DNA of 38,307 nucleotides from the NCBI GenBank assembly GCA_945913285.1, contig CAMEDD010000023.1, positions 1 through 38,307 of the forward strand, read 5' to 3'. Positions 8,636-15,911 of the stretch are shown here, piece after piece; position 1 is the first letter of the stretch, and each line of letters opens with the position of its first letter. The translations under genes were made by a program, and so were the position numbers. The notes below the pieces were generated by a model. That model was not told where the DNA came from. It saw only the letters and a list, made by a program, of their open reading frames with translations, and did not search any database. The DNA is from Candidatus Sulfopaludibacter sp. SbA3 (GTDB lineage: Bacteria > Pseudomonadota > Alphaproteobacteria > Caulobacterales > Hyphomonadaceae).

Positions 8636-9118
8636 TCAGGCCGCGTCGGAGACCTTCTTATTGCCGATCAGTCGGGGCTGGTCCGAAACGGCAGACTGGC
8701 CGATCTCGATCTTGCGGGCTTTTTTCTCTTCCGGGATTTCGCGGATAAGGTCGATCCGCAGGACGCCGTGCTCAAGGCCCGCGCCGGTCACGAGAACGTG
8801 ATCGGCGAGCTGGAAGCGGCGGATGAAGCTGCGCTGGGCAATTCCGCGGTGCAGGAAATTGCGGCCCGCCGCATCTTCGTTTTCGCTTTTCTTGCCGGCA
8901 ACCGTCAGCAGGCCTTCCTTGGTTTCGATATCGAGTTCAGCCTCGGTGAAACCGGCGACCGCGATCTCGATCGCGAAGGCGTTCTCATCAACGCGCTCAA
9001 TGTTATAGGGCGGATAACCCTGCGTGCCGTCGAGGCGGGAGGCCTGATCGATCATGCCGGCGAGGCGGTCGAAGCCGACCATCGTGCGATAGAGGGGGGT
9101 GAGGTCAATTGTGCTCAT
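8636..9118 (-). CDS. small heat-shock protein, Hsp20/IbpA family
   Basis: A 160-residue cytoplasmic holdase chaperone that binds unfolding proteins during heat stress. It has the alphaproteobacterial opening MSTIDLTPLYRTMVGFDRL. The alpha-crystallin domain runs from YNIERVDENAFAIEIAVAGF to the A-x-x-x-n-G-v-L-type segment GAGLEHGVLRIDL, followed by a short tail with EIPEEKKARKIEI. The ATG at 9118 is chosen over a reading 144 bp longer because the conserved N-terminus begins there and a ribosome-binding site (aaagga) precedes it by 10 bp. Regulation is visible: a sigma-32-like promoter and a 5' leader that can fold over the ribosome-binding site (separate entries). Confidence 0.95.
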   Translation of the reverse strand: MSTIDLTPLYRTMVGFDRLAGMIDQASRLDGTQGYPPYNIERVDENAFAIEIAVAGFTEAELDIETKEGLLTVAGKKSENEDAAGRNFLHRGIAQRSFIRRFQLADHVLVTGAGLEHGVLRIDLIREIPEEKKARKIEIGQSAVSDQPRLIGNKKVSDAA

Positions 9119-9124
9119 GGGATA

Positions 9125-9168
9125 ACAGTCCTTTCTTTCAAAGCAACTGTGGGCGGTGAAAACCACCC
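9125..9168 (-). promoter_or_regulatory. ROSE-like RNA thermometer in the hsp20 5' leader
   Basis: In the roughly 140-nt leader the last hairpin (9150 down to 9125) pairs ACAGUUGCUU with AAAGGACUGU, hiding the Shine-Dalgarno. The arm opposite AGGA reads UUGCU, the UYGCU signature of ROSE elements, giving the expected U-G and G-G opposition within the stem. A second hairpin (GGUGG/CCACC type, 9151-9168) lies just upstream. ROSE elements are known in front of alphaproteobacterial small heat-shock genes and melt at high temperature to allow translation. The fold was drawn by eye. Confidence 0.65.
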
Positions 9169-9266
9169 GGTTTGAAGATCGCAGTGGGTCCGTAAGCTCA
9201 GCCCGGTTGCCCGGCACTGTCGGCCCGCCTGCGGCCACGGCCCGCTTGCGGCACCGTGACAATCGC

Positions 9267-9295
9267 TATGTGGGTAGCGTATGACCTGTATCAAG
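9267..9295 (-). promoter_or_regulatory. sigma-32 (RpoH)-type promoter of hsp20
   Basis: The minus strand shows CTTGATA (9295-9289), a 14-bp spacer, then CCCACATA (9274-9267). This is close to the RpoH consensus CTTGAAA with an 11-16 bp spacer and CCCATNT. Transcription would start near 9260, leaving about 140 nt of leader before the hsp20 ATG, enough for the thermometer. Confidence 0.7.
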
Positions 9296-9320
9296 AGCCC
9301 CCCTTAACGGAGACCTGAAG

Positions 9321-10223
9321 ATGAGATCACTGCTACTCGTGGCCGCCTCGGCCCTGGCGCTGGCTGCCTGTACGCCGGCCAAGACACCGGCCCCAGCTTC
9401 GGTTGAAGCGGCCGCGCCCGTGGTGGAGGAAAAGCCAGCGATGACGCTGAACCAAGCGGTCGCCTCTGACCTGCGCAGCGCCGAGGAAAAGGCCCGCGAC
9501 GTCTGGCGCCATCCGGTCGAGACGCTGACCTTCTTCGGCCTGACCTCTGACATGAAGGTCGTCGAGGTGTGGCCCGGCGGCGGCTGGTACACGAACATCC
9601 TCGCGCCCTGGCTCGCCGACGGCGGCGGCACGCTGGTCGCGGCCGGCTTCGACGCCGCCTCGATCGAGGACGCCGAGCGGCGCGCGCGCACCGAGACGCG
9701 GATCGCCGAGTTCAAGGCGACCTATGCCGACCCGAAATTCGGCACGATTGAACACTCGGCCTTCTCGGCCGCCTCCGGTCCGCTAACGGCGCCCGGGACC
9801 GCGGACGCGGTGCTGACCTTCCGCAATGTGCACAACTGGATGTCGGGCGGCTATACCGAGAAATTCTTCGCGGACGCCTACGCCGCGCTGAAACCCGGCG
9901 GCATCCTCGGTGTGGAGGAACACCGCCTGCCGTCTGCCCAGACGCAGGACCCGACCGCGAGCAGCGGCTATGTGCACGAGGACTATGTGAAGACGCTGGC
10001 GATCGCCGCCGGTTTCGAATTTGCGGGATCGAGCGAAGTCAACGCGAACCTGGCCGACACGGCGGACCACCCCTTTGGTGTCTGGACCCTGCCCCCGAAC
10101 CTCGCGGCCACGGGCCGGGACGGCAAGACAGTCGAGGGCTTCGATCCTGAGACGTACAAGGCTATCGGCGAAAGCGACCGAATGACGCTGAAATTCCGCA
10201 AGCCGGAAGCCACGACGCCCTGA
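9321..10223 (+). CDS. lipoprotein with class I SAM-methyltransferase-like domain (COG4798 type)
   Basis: A 300-residue protein with a lipoprotein signal (ALALAAC, lipid-attached Cys17) and a Pro/Ala linker, then a Rossmann-like methyltransferase domain. Motif I is VVEVWPGGGWYTNILAPWL (about 75-93). A post-I region follows, with motif-IV-like sequence DAVLTFRNVHNW and motif-V-like ALKPGGILGVEEHR. It belongs with the predicted methyltransferases of COG4798. A periplasmic location for a SAM-type fold is odd, since SAM is not expected there, so its true ligand and reaction are open. The ATG at 9321 follows a good site (cggagacctgaag). It diverges from hsp20 across about 200 bp and is followed by a strong terminator. 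Confidence 0.8.
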   Translation: MRSLLLVAASALALAACTPAKTPAPASVEAAAPVVEEKPAMTLNQAVASDLRSAEEKARDVWRHPVETLTFFGLTSDMKVVEVWPGGGWYTNILAPWLADGGGTLVAAGFDAASIEDAERRARTETRIAEFKATYADPKFGTIEHSAFSAASGPLTAPGTADAVLTFRNVHNWMSGGYTEKFFADAYAALKPGGILGVEEHRLPSAQTQDPTASSGYVHEDYVKTLAIAAGFEFAGSSEVNANLADTADHPFGVWTLPPNLAATGRDGKTVEGFDPETYKAIGESDRMTLKFRKPEATTP

Positions 10224-10251
10224 CCCTCAGCTGTCTTGATGACCCGTCCAG

Positions 10252-10289
10252 AAACCGTCCACACAAAGGTGTGGACGGTTTTCTCTTTT
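10252..10289 (+). terminator. strong Rho-independent terminator
   Basis: A perfect 13-bp stem (10252-10264 with 10269-10281, arms AAACCGTCCACAC / GTGTGGACGGTTT) with an AAAG tetraloop, followed by a T-rich tail TCTCTTTT. It lies 29 bp after the methyltransferase-like lipoprotein gene and ends that transcript. The A-rich left arm means it could also work on the opposite strand. Confidence 0.92.
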
Positions 10290-10442
10290 GGGCTGGGACG
10301 CCGTCGGGGCGCCGCCCCGGCGACAAGCCTTTGACCCGTGGTTTGCCTTCAGGGCTTCCGCGCTGGCCAAAGGTCAGGGACTGGCCGAAACGCAGGAAGC
10401 ACCGCTTTGAAGGAGGGACTGCTGAGGCTCAGACCAGCCCCG

Positions 10443-11363
10443 ATGCGCACCGAGCCGGTCAAAGACCGCGTCATTGACCGCTTTTTGCGCCGGCGATACC
10501 GTCGCGTACGGCCAAATAGGGAGTGTCAGATTTCTATCCCCCGCGCCCCCGAAGTAGCGATCGCCATAGGTTCCAAAGAGATACTCGACCAGTACCTGGA
10601 GGCGCTGGATCTGAAACCACAGCGCGCAGATTTCGCCTTCCTGCGCGAGATCGTCCAGCGTCACGTTGCACGACTGGCCTTTTGCAGCGTAGGACCACGA
10701 CTGGGTGACGCACTGCCGCTGGACGTCGCCTCGTTGCACGATCGCATCGTGGTACGCCGCCGCGGCGGATACTGCTTCGAGCACAACGGATTGTTATACG
10801 AGATGCTCGAAGCGCTGGGCTTCGAAGTCACGCTCTATCTTGCCCGCGTGATTTATAACCGTGACATTCAACCCGGCCTGACACACCGGATCACGCTGGT
10901 CCATCTCGACGCAGAACGGTATCTGGTGGATGTCGGCTTCGGGCCATTGGGTCCGGACTTGCCGGTGGGGCTGTCCCAGGCATCAGTGGCACGGGGGGGG
11001 CGCGTGTTTCGCGTGGCCGAGCCCCGAGCCGGTGAGTTCCACCTGCAGACGCTGAAAGACGGTGCGTTCTTCTCGCTCTACCGTTTCGAGCTTGCCAGCT
11101 ACGGGCAGGCTGATTGCGAACTCGGTCACTTCTACTCCCACCGACATCCGGCGGCTGTGTTTGTGAACAACCTCGTAGCGTCCCGGATCCTCGATGGCGA
11201 AATACGCTCGCTGCGCAACCGCGAGTACTGGGTCATCACACCGACCGGCGAGCAACGGCGCACGATCAGCGACGGGGCCGGGCTCCAGAGGCTCCTCGCT
11301 ACGCAATTCGATATCGAGATCAGCGCAGAAGAAAGCCTGTTATTGTTCCAGCAGGAACCCTGA
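10443..11363 (+). CDS. nat: arylamine N-acetyltransferase
   Basis: Transfers acetyl from acetyl-CoA to arylamines or hydrazines through a Cys-His-Asp triad. The triad motifs are present: RRGGYCFEHN (catalytic Cys), THRITLVHL (His) and LVDVGFG (Asp). The family domain begins only at about SKEILDQYLEAL, so the reading from the ATG at 10443 adds an Arg-rich stretch of about 40 residues with no family resemblance. No in-frame ATG, GTG or TTG lies closer to the domain. A strong Shine-Dalgarno (AAGGAGGG, 10410-10417) lies 25 bp before this ATG and is followed at once by in-frame CTG codons at 10419 and 10422, so the start is unresolved. The region usually reading PFENL is altered to LAFCSVGPR. The gene has no obvious operon partner. 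Confidence 0.82.
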   Translation: MRTEPVKDRVIDRFLRRRYRRVRPNRECQISIPRAPEVAIAIGSKEILDQYLEALDLKPQRADFAFLREIVQRHVARLAFCSVGPRLGDALPLDVASLHDRIVVRRRGGYCFEHNGLLYEMLEALGFEVTLYLARVIYNRDIQPGLTHRITLVHLDAERYLVDVGFGPLGPDLPVGLSQASVARGGRVFRVAEPRAGEFHLQTLKDGAFFSLYRFELASYGQADCELGHFYSHRHPAAVFVNNLVASRILDGEIRSLRNREYWVITPTGEQRRTISDGAGLQRLLATQFDIEISAEESLLLFQQEP

Positions 11364-11735
11364 CAGCAGCAGCCAGGCCAGCTGCGAAGCCAATCTCCGG
11401 CAAGAGCAGGCCCACCCACGAATGATCAGGTCATCTGGCCCAGCGTAGGGGCCTCGCAAAGCCTGTGCAGCGATCACTACGGATGACGGCAATCGGCGAT
11501 CGCCTGCCGGGTCGTCCGGAAGCCCGATGACCGGACCGGAGTGAATCTGCCGCTGGCGGGCGATGAGCATCGGAGCAGACTTGGCCCAAAACTGCCGGAT
11601 GAGCGCGAGCTTGCGAGCGACCGTTCTTGAACAGGGCTGAAGGCCGGCGGCAGTGCCTGGTTGATGTCCGCTGCGATTTCCAATAGCGTTTTCCGCTAAG
11701 GGTCAGACCGAGGCCTTACGCTAAGGCCGCAAATA
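11364..11735 (+). other. gene-poor intergenic stretch
   Basis: 372 bp between nat and the fkbM gene. Short open frames exist on both strands, but none resembles a known family. Near its right end is a small perfect inverted repeat (separate entry). Nothing else is recognised; it may be debris from insertions. Confidence 0.5.
11712..11728. repeat. perfect inverted repeat upstream of the fkbM gene
   Basis: GGCCTTA and TAAGGCC flank a CGC spacer (7-bp arms), ending 7 bp before the ATG at 11736. It covers the place where a Shine-Dalgarno would be (the only candidate, AAGG, is inside the right arm). It could be a regulator site or a leader hairpin limiting translation. Confidence 0.5.
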
Positions 11736-12506
11736 ATGATAACTCGTCAGGATGCGTTCCTCCTCAGCCGACGGAAGACGGCGCTGGAAAAGCTATTCAA
11801 GGCAACCTTTCTTCGCTCCAAAGCTGTAATGAATGACGGTCAAGCTGAACTTGGCATGCTTCGATCGCTGATCCCTGGGGGGTCTACAACTATAGATGTT
11901 GGCGCGAACGTCGGCGACTTTGCGAGACGTCTCTCGGAGCTTTCATCTGGCGGGCTGGTTATCGCCATCGAACCGCAGTCCATGCCTCGTTCGGTCATGA
12001 CGATGGCTGGCTTTTTCAAGCGTTCGTCGGGAATTCTCGTTGTACCGGTTGCATTGGGTGACAGACAAGGGCTCACGGAGCTGACCGTTCCCATAAAGTC
12101 CAAGGGGAATGTTGGAATTGGTCTCGCCCATATTGGTGATGATCGTGATCTCGCAGCGCGCTTCGAAATCAAAAAAGAACTCGTGGCGCTGACAACGCTC
12201 GACTGCGTTGTGGCTGAAATCGACGTCGGGCACCTTTCCTTTATCAAGATAGACGTCGAAGGCGGTGAACTTGCCGTGCTGAGAGGTGCGGTAAAGACTA
12301 TCGACCAGCACAGGCCGTCCATACTTTGCGAAATAGACCCGCGTGAAGGCCGCTTCAGCGCCACTCAGGGTGAGTTGATCGAATACTTTCGAGAACGTCA
12401 TTATACGCCAAGACGTGTGTGCGATCTGTCGGTTCTGGATTACTCGGCGCTCGAAAAGAACACTGTGTTTACGCCCGACAGTGTCAGCCGGGAGATATCG
12501 GTGTGA
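11736..12506 (+). CDS. FkbM-family SAM-dependent methyltransferase
   Basis: A 256-residue FkbM-type methyltransferase; members methylate hydroxyls of sugars or polyketides. SAM-binding motif I is TIDVGANVGDFARRL (residues 52-66), the post-I acidic residue is in VIAIEP (Glu79), and the family motif SFIKIDVEGGELAVLRGA sits at 168-185. C-terminal YTPRRVCDLS fits the usual end. Base composition is visibly less GC-rich than its neighbours, with more A/T-ending codons, and it stands alone between two gene-poor stretches, all of which suggests horizontal acquisition. The ribosome-binding site is poor and overlaps an inverted repeat. The substrate is unknown; surface-glycan modification is a plausible guess. 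Confidence 0.88.
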   Translation: MITRQDAFLLSRRKTALEKLFKATFLRSKAVMNDGQAELGMLRSLIPGGSTTIDVGANVGDFARRLSELSSGGLVIAIEPQSMPRSVMTMAGFFKRSSGILVVPVALGDRQGLTELTVPIKSKGNVGIGLAHIGDDRDLAARFEIKKELVALTTLDCVVAEIDVGHLSFIKIDVEGGELAVLRGAVKTIDQHRPSILCEIDPREGRFSATQGELIEYFRERHYTPRRVCDLSVLDYSALEKNTVFTPDSVSREISV

Positions 12507-13002
12507 AGGTTGCCTTAGCCTCAGATCTTCGCAAAACTTAAAGCCATGTTGCGCACCTCAAAGCGCCGGCTTGATGCCGACAAAACAGCTTTTCGCCCTA
12601 AAGCCGCAGATGACCGTTATCGGCGATCTCCCGCCTGGCGGCGGTAACCCGGTCGAAAGAAGCGGCCGGATTGAGCCTGCTGGTCGGAGGTGCTGGCGAT
12701 TGGAGCCGGCCTGGCCCAAGTCCGGCAACCTGTGCATTCGTCCAACCCTTTCCCTGCGCAACCCAAAGGCCCTGCCAGCCGGATGTGTCGAAATCACGGT
12801 TCGCGTCAGCGCAGGCGCAAACAGATTGACCTTTTCGCCGACCAACGGGGTCAAGCTAAGATCGTCTGAACGGTAGATGACCCGCAGAACTTAATGGCTC
12901 GGGAGACCCTGCCTTGACCTGTCAGATGAACAAACCCGCTGGGATCAATGAGCCATAAAACCGCAATCTATACGTGGCACCAAGCTTCAAAAGGAAACTC
13001 AC
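12507..13002 (+). other. gene-poor intergenic stretch
   Basis: About 500 bp between the fkbM gene and the nuclease gene. Open frames on either strand (for example minus 12854-12558) have no recognisable domain, and their codon use gives no clear coding signal. No hairpin with a U-tract, no repeat array and no tRNA-like fold was noticed. The last 20 bp carry the ribosome-binding site (aaaagga) of the nuclease gene. Confidence 0.5.
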
Positions 13003-13779
13003 ATGGTCCGCTTGGTCGTTCTGCTGGTCGTCACCGCGTTCACGTCGCTGCCTGCGTTTGCATGGGGCAAGACAGGGCACCGTGTCGTAGGTGAAATTGC
13101 AAATAACTACCTGACCGAAGACGCACGAAAATCCGTTGAGGCCATTCTCGGCCCCGAAGGCCTTGCCGAAGCAAGCACCTGGCCGGACCTCATGCGCTCA
13201 AGCCCGGATCCCTTCTGGGCGAAAGAAGCAGGCCCGTACCACTACATCACGGTGCCACAAGGCAAGACCTATGACGAGGTTGGTCATCCACCTGAAGGCG
13301 ATGCGATCTTTGCCCTGGAGCGGTTCAAGGCAACCCTCAAGGACCCTGGCGCAACGCTCCAGGAGCGCCAGCTTGCCCTAAGGTTTATCAATCACATTAT
13401 CGGGGACCTGCATCAGCCGCTTCATGTCGGCAACGGCACTGACCGAGGCGGCAACGACGTGACCTGCAGTTTCTTTGGCGACACGACAAATCTTCACGCC
13501 ATCTGGGATAGCGGCCTGATTGACCAGGAGCAGCTGTCCTTCACCGAATGGACGGCCTGGTTGTTGCCAACGATCACCGAAACGAACCGAGATGCCTGGA
13601 GCAGTACCGACCCGCGCGTCTGGTCGGCCGAGAGTGCAGCCATCCGCGACACGGTCTATCCGGCCGAATGCGAGCTGTCGTTTGGCTACGTGTACGACCA
13701 CCGCGAGACCCTGCGCCTGAGGCTGTCGCAGGGCGGGGTAAGGCTTGCCGCCTACCTGAATGCTCTCTTCGCAAAGTAG
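13003..13779 (+). CDS. secreted S1/P1-type zinc nuclease
   Basis: A 258-residue exported single-strand nuclease/3'-nucleotidase of the S1/P1 family, which binds three zinc ions. The signal peptide ends AFA, leaving Trp21 as the mature N-terminus, as the family requires because that residue's amino group and backbone bind zinc. Ligands match P1 nuclease in order and spacing: Trp21, His26, Asp62, His80, His131, Asp135, His141, His165 and Asp169 (motifs WGKTGH, WPD, PYHY, NHIIGDLHQPLHVG, NLHAIWD). All are present, so it should be active. The ATG at 13003 follows AAGGA at 8 bp. It likely scavenges nucleotides or phosphate in the periplasm or outside the cell. It stands alone, in a stretch with acquired-looking neighbours. 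Confidence 0.95.
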   Translation: MVRLVVLLVVTAFTSLPAFAWGKTGHRVVGEIANNYLTEDARKSVEAILGPEGLAEASTWPDLMRSSPDPFWAKEAGPYHYITVPQGKTYDEVGHPPEGDAIFALERFKATLKDPGATLQERQLALRFINHIIGDLHQPLHVGNGTDRGGNDVTCSFFGDTTNLHAIWDSGLIDQEQLSFTEWTAWLLPTITETNRDAWSSTDPRVWSAESAAIRDTVYPAECELSFGYVYDHRETLRLRLSQGGVRLAAYLNALFAK

Positions 13780-13920
13780 TTTTGTCGTTTGAGATCAGAG
13801 AGCCGCGCTGCCAAGCCCGATTGGTGCCAGCTATAGGCAAGGGCTGGGACCCGCGAACTGGCCAACCGGCGCGAAGCGGGGCACACTCGCCGTCAGGCGG
13901 CTCAGCCCACGGAGAGGTTC

Positions 13921-14364
13921 ATGGCGGGATTGTTCGGATCGGCAGTCTTTGAAGATCAAGTCCTCGGGCCGCTGAAACGCTCCGGCGGCGTCTGGCGCGG
14001 GAAAGTGGAACTCGGCGGGCGGCCAGACGTGCCCTTGCTTGTGTTCGGATCGCTGCGCGAGCCCGGTACCGCTGCGCTGGACGCGGCGCGTGAGATTGCC
14101 CGCTCGTTCGAGGACTGGCAGCCCGCGATCGAGGCCGCGCTGTTCGATCATTACTCGCCTTATGCCGAGGCGGGCACGGACGTGCCGGTGATTGCGACGC
14201 CCGGCGAGGTGTGGGGGCATGTGTCGTTAGAGTCCGCCGCCATCGTGAAAATGGGCGGCCAGGTGACGACGGAACTCGTCTATGCGGCGGCCTGGGATGA
14301 GGAACACCGTCTGGGCGCGCGGTTCCAGGCGGGACAACTTGTGGAGCTTTGCGGGAGCGTCTGA
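13921..14364 (+). CDS. hypothetical protein
   Basis: 147 residues, no family that I recognise with confidence. It begins MAGLFGSAVFEDQVLGPL, then W-x-G-K-V-E-L, a stretch with AAREIARSFEDWQPAIEAAL, a short FDHYSPYAE and a C-terminal beta-rich part. The pattern of a beta hairpin, a helical middle ending in an H-Y pair and a beta C-terminus recalls DUF6985-type proteins, but that is only an impression. GC-rich third codon positions and a ribosome-binding site (ggagaggttc) before the ATG support it as real. It overlaps the start of the next frame by 16 bp, so the following genes probably share its transcript. Confidence 0.6.
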   Translation: MAGLFGSAVFEDQVLGPLKRSGGVWRGKVELGGRPDVPLLVFGSLREPGTAALDAAREIARSFEDWQPAIEAALFDHYSPYAEAGTDVPVIATPGEVWGHVSLESAAIVKMGGQVTTELVYAAAWDEEHRLGARFQAGQLVELCGSV

Positions 14365-14672
14365 GGGCGTTGCGGCGGCCGGTTTTGAGGGCGAACGGGA
14401 GGGACTTCCCGAATGCCGGAGTGTTTCTGGAGACCGGGCGGATGCGGAAGATTGTCTCGGCGAACGCCTTCCGGGCCCGGTGGGCGGCGTGCGAGCGGGC
14501 GTACATTGGGGCGGGGACGCTGTTTGCGCAGGCCGGGCAAGACCGCACCCATTGCATCTGGCGGGCGCGGCACCGGAGCTCGGAGGCGATGAAAGAACAC
14601 GAGGCCGCGCGCTTCCATAACGGCTGGAGCGAAGCGGCAGCGCAGCTTGAGGCGCTGGCCAAGACACTGTAG
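14349..14672 (+). CDS. hypothetical protein
   Basis: 107 residues if read from the TTG at 14349, which overlaps the previous gene's end. Other in-frame starts (TTG 14370 or 14385, GTG 14421 behind a GGGAGGG at 14397-14403, ATG 14442) are possible. Strong G/C bias in third codon positions over the whole frame (for example GTG TTT CTG GAG ACC GGG) supports coding in this frame over the antisense frames. The content is helical and Arg/Ala-rich with Cys in WAACERAY and THCIWRARH. No family is recognised. It lies between a hypothetical gene and an oxygenase-like gene with 9 bp to the latter, so it is likely in one operon. Confidence 0.5.
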   Translation: MRERLRALRRPVLRANGRDFPNAGVFLETGRMRKIVSANAFRARWAACERAYIGAGTLFAQAGQDRTHCIWRARHRSSEAMKEHEAARFHNGWSEAAAQLEALAKTL

Positions 14673-14681
14673 CGCGGGGTG

Positions 14682-15290
14682 ATGCGACACCTGTTTGCGA
14701 CGACGATTGAAGAACTGGCGCTGGCGGAGGAGTCCCTGCGCGCCGCACTGGAACACTGCGCCTGGGTTTTGTCCGACGAGGATACGGCGGGCAATGACTG
14801 GTGCGAACGCGAGGGGTATCCGGGCTACACGTCCTATGCCTCGCTGGACGACCTGCCCCAGCGGTTTCCGGAATTTGCCGAACTGAAGACCTGTCTCGAT
14901 AAGGCGGCGGCAGAGTTTGCGGCGGCGTTGCACTGGGACATGGACGGCCTGGCGCTGGAGCTTGATGCGATCTGGGTGAACGTGCTCGGCGAAGGCGGGC
15001 ACCATTCCGGACATATCCATCCAGGGTCGGTCATTTCAGGCACTTATTATGTCTGCGTGCCGGAGGGGGCCGGGCGGATCAAGTTCGAGGACCCGCGCCT
15101 CGGACACATGATGGCGGCGCCGCAATTGCTGGATGATGCGCCAGAGACAGCCCGGCGGTTTGTTTATGTGACACCCAGGCAGGGCACGTGCCTCATGTGG
15201 GAGAGCTGGCTGCGCCACGAAGTTGTTGCGGGTACGGGCGAAGCGGCGCGGATTTCGGTGAGTTTCAATTACGCGGCGCGGCGGCGTTAA
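14682..15290 (+). CDS. putative 2OG-Fe(II) oxygenase (TIGR02466-like)
   Basis: A 202-residue protein resembling the double-stranded beta-helix oxygenases of the TIGR02466 group, also found in phage and marine bacteria. Motifs: DAIWVNVLGEGGHHSGHIHPGSVISGTYYV (14964 onward) supplies the first metal His in HIHPGS, and the following VP-x-GAGRIKFEDPR matches the family. TPRQGTCLMWESWLRHEV supplies the second His in LRHE, and ARISVSFNY the 2-oxoglutarate Arg and end strand. GTG 14679 and ATG 14682 are adjacent possible starts; the ATG is listed. The substrate is unknown; members are predicted hydroxylases. It is the third gene of an apparent operon with two unknown genes. Confidence 0.8.
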   Translation: MRHLFATTIEELALAEESLRAALEHCAWVLSDEDTAGNDWCEREGYPGYTSYASLDDLPQRFPEFAELKTCLDKAAAEFAAALHWDMDGLALELDAIWVNVLGEGGHHSGHIHPGSVISGTYYVCVPEGAGRIKFEDPRLGHMMAAPQLLDDAPETARRFVYVTPRQGTCLMWESWLRHEVVAGTGEAARISVSFNYAARRR

Positions 15291-15380
15291 CCTTCTCGGG
15301 CGGCCCTAACCCTTGACGCCCGCGCGGCGGCGCTGCATCGGGGCGGGGTAAATCCCCCTCCCCACCAAAGGACGCGCACG

Positions 15381-15911
15381 ATGGACCTTTCCAAGATCAA
15401 GACCGGGAACAATCCGCCGGACGACATCAACGTGCTGGTCGAGGTGCCGCTGGGCGGGGACGCGATCAAGTACGAGATCGACAAGGAATCCGGCGCAATG
15501 TTCGTGGACCGGTTCCTGTACACCGAGATGCGCTATCCCTGTAATTATGGGTTCGTGCCGCACACGCTGAGCCTCGACGGGGATCCCGTGGATGTGATGG
15601 TAGTGGGCAACCGTCCGCTGGTGCCGGGCTGCGTGCTGCGCGTGCGCCCGGTCGGCGTGCTGCTGATGTCGGATGACAAGGGCCAGGACGAGAAAATCCT
15701 CGCTGTGCCGCACCCGAAGACAACCGCCTACTACGACAAGATCGCCACCTATCACGACCTGCCGCAGATCCTGATCGACAAGATCCAGCACTTCTTCGAG
15801 CACTACAAAGACCTTGAAACCGGCAAGTGGACCAAGGTCGAAGGCTGGTACGGCGTCGACAAGGCGCGCGAGTTGATCCGTTCGGCCGTCGAGCGCGGCG
15901 CAAAAGGCTAA
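15381..15911 (+). CDS. ppa: inorganic pyrophosphatase
   Basis: Cytoplasmic family I pyrophosphatase that hydrolyses PPi to phosphate and pulls biosynthetic reactions forward. The 176-residue length is typical of bacterial hexameric enzymes. Active-site sequence: [26 protein letters not shown], and the signature DGDPVDVMV with the three metal-binding Asp residues. The ATG at 15381 begins the conserved MDLSKI and follows aaaggacgcgcacg. The final 4 bp overlap the stop of the convergent carbonic anhydrase gene, leaving no room for a separate terminator between them. Confidence 0.97.
   Translation: MDLSKIKTGNNPPDDINVLVEVPLGGDAIKYEIDKESGAMFVDRFLYTEMRYPCNYGFVPHTLSLDGDPVDVMVVGNRPLVPGCVLRVRPVGVLLMSDDKGQDEKILAVPHPKTTAYYDKIATYHDLPQILIDKIQHFFEHYKDLETGKWTKVEGWYGVDKARELIRSAVERGAKG

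Noticed and set aside
12415-12876. Open frames on both strands after the fkbM gene
   Set aside because: No ribosome-binding site in a useful place, no domain and no consistent codon bias. Left as gene-poor DNA.
13919-15020. Long minus-strand open frames opposite the three-gene operon
   Set aside because: Arg/Pro/Ser-rich translations without motifs; the plus-strand frames have the expected third-position bias and a recognisable oxygenase.
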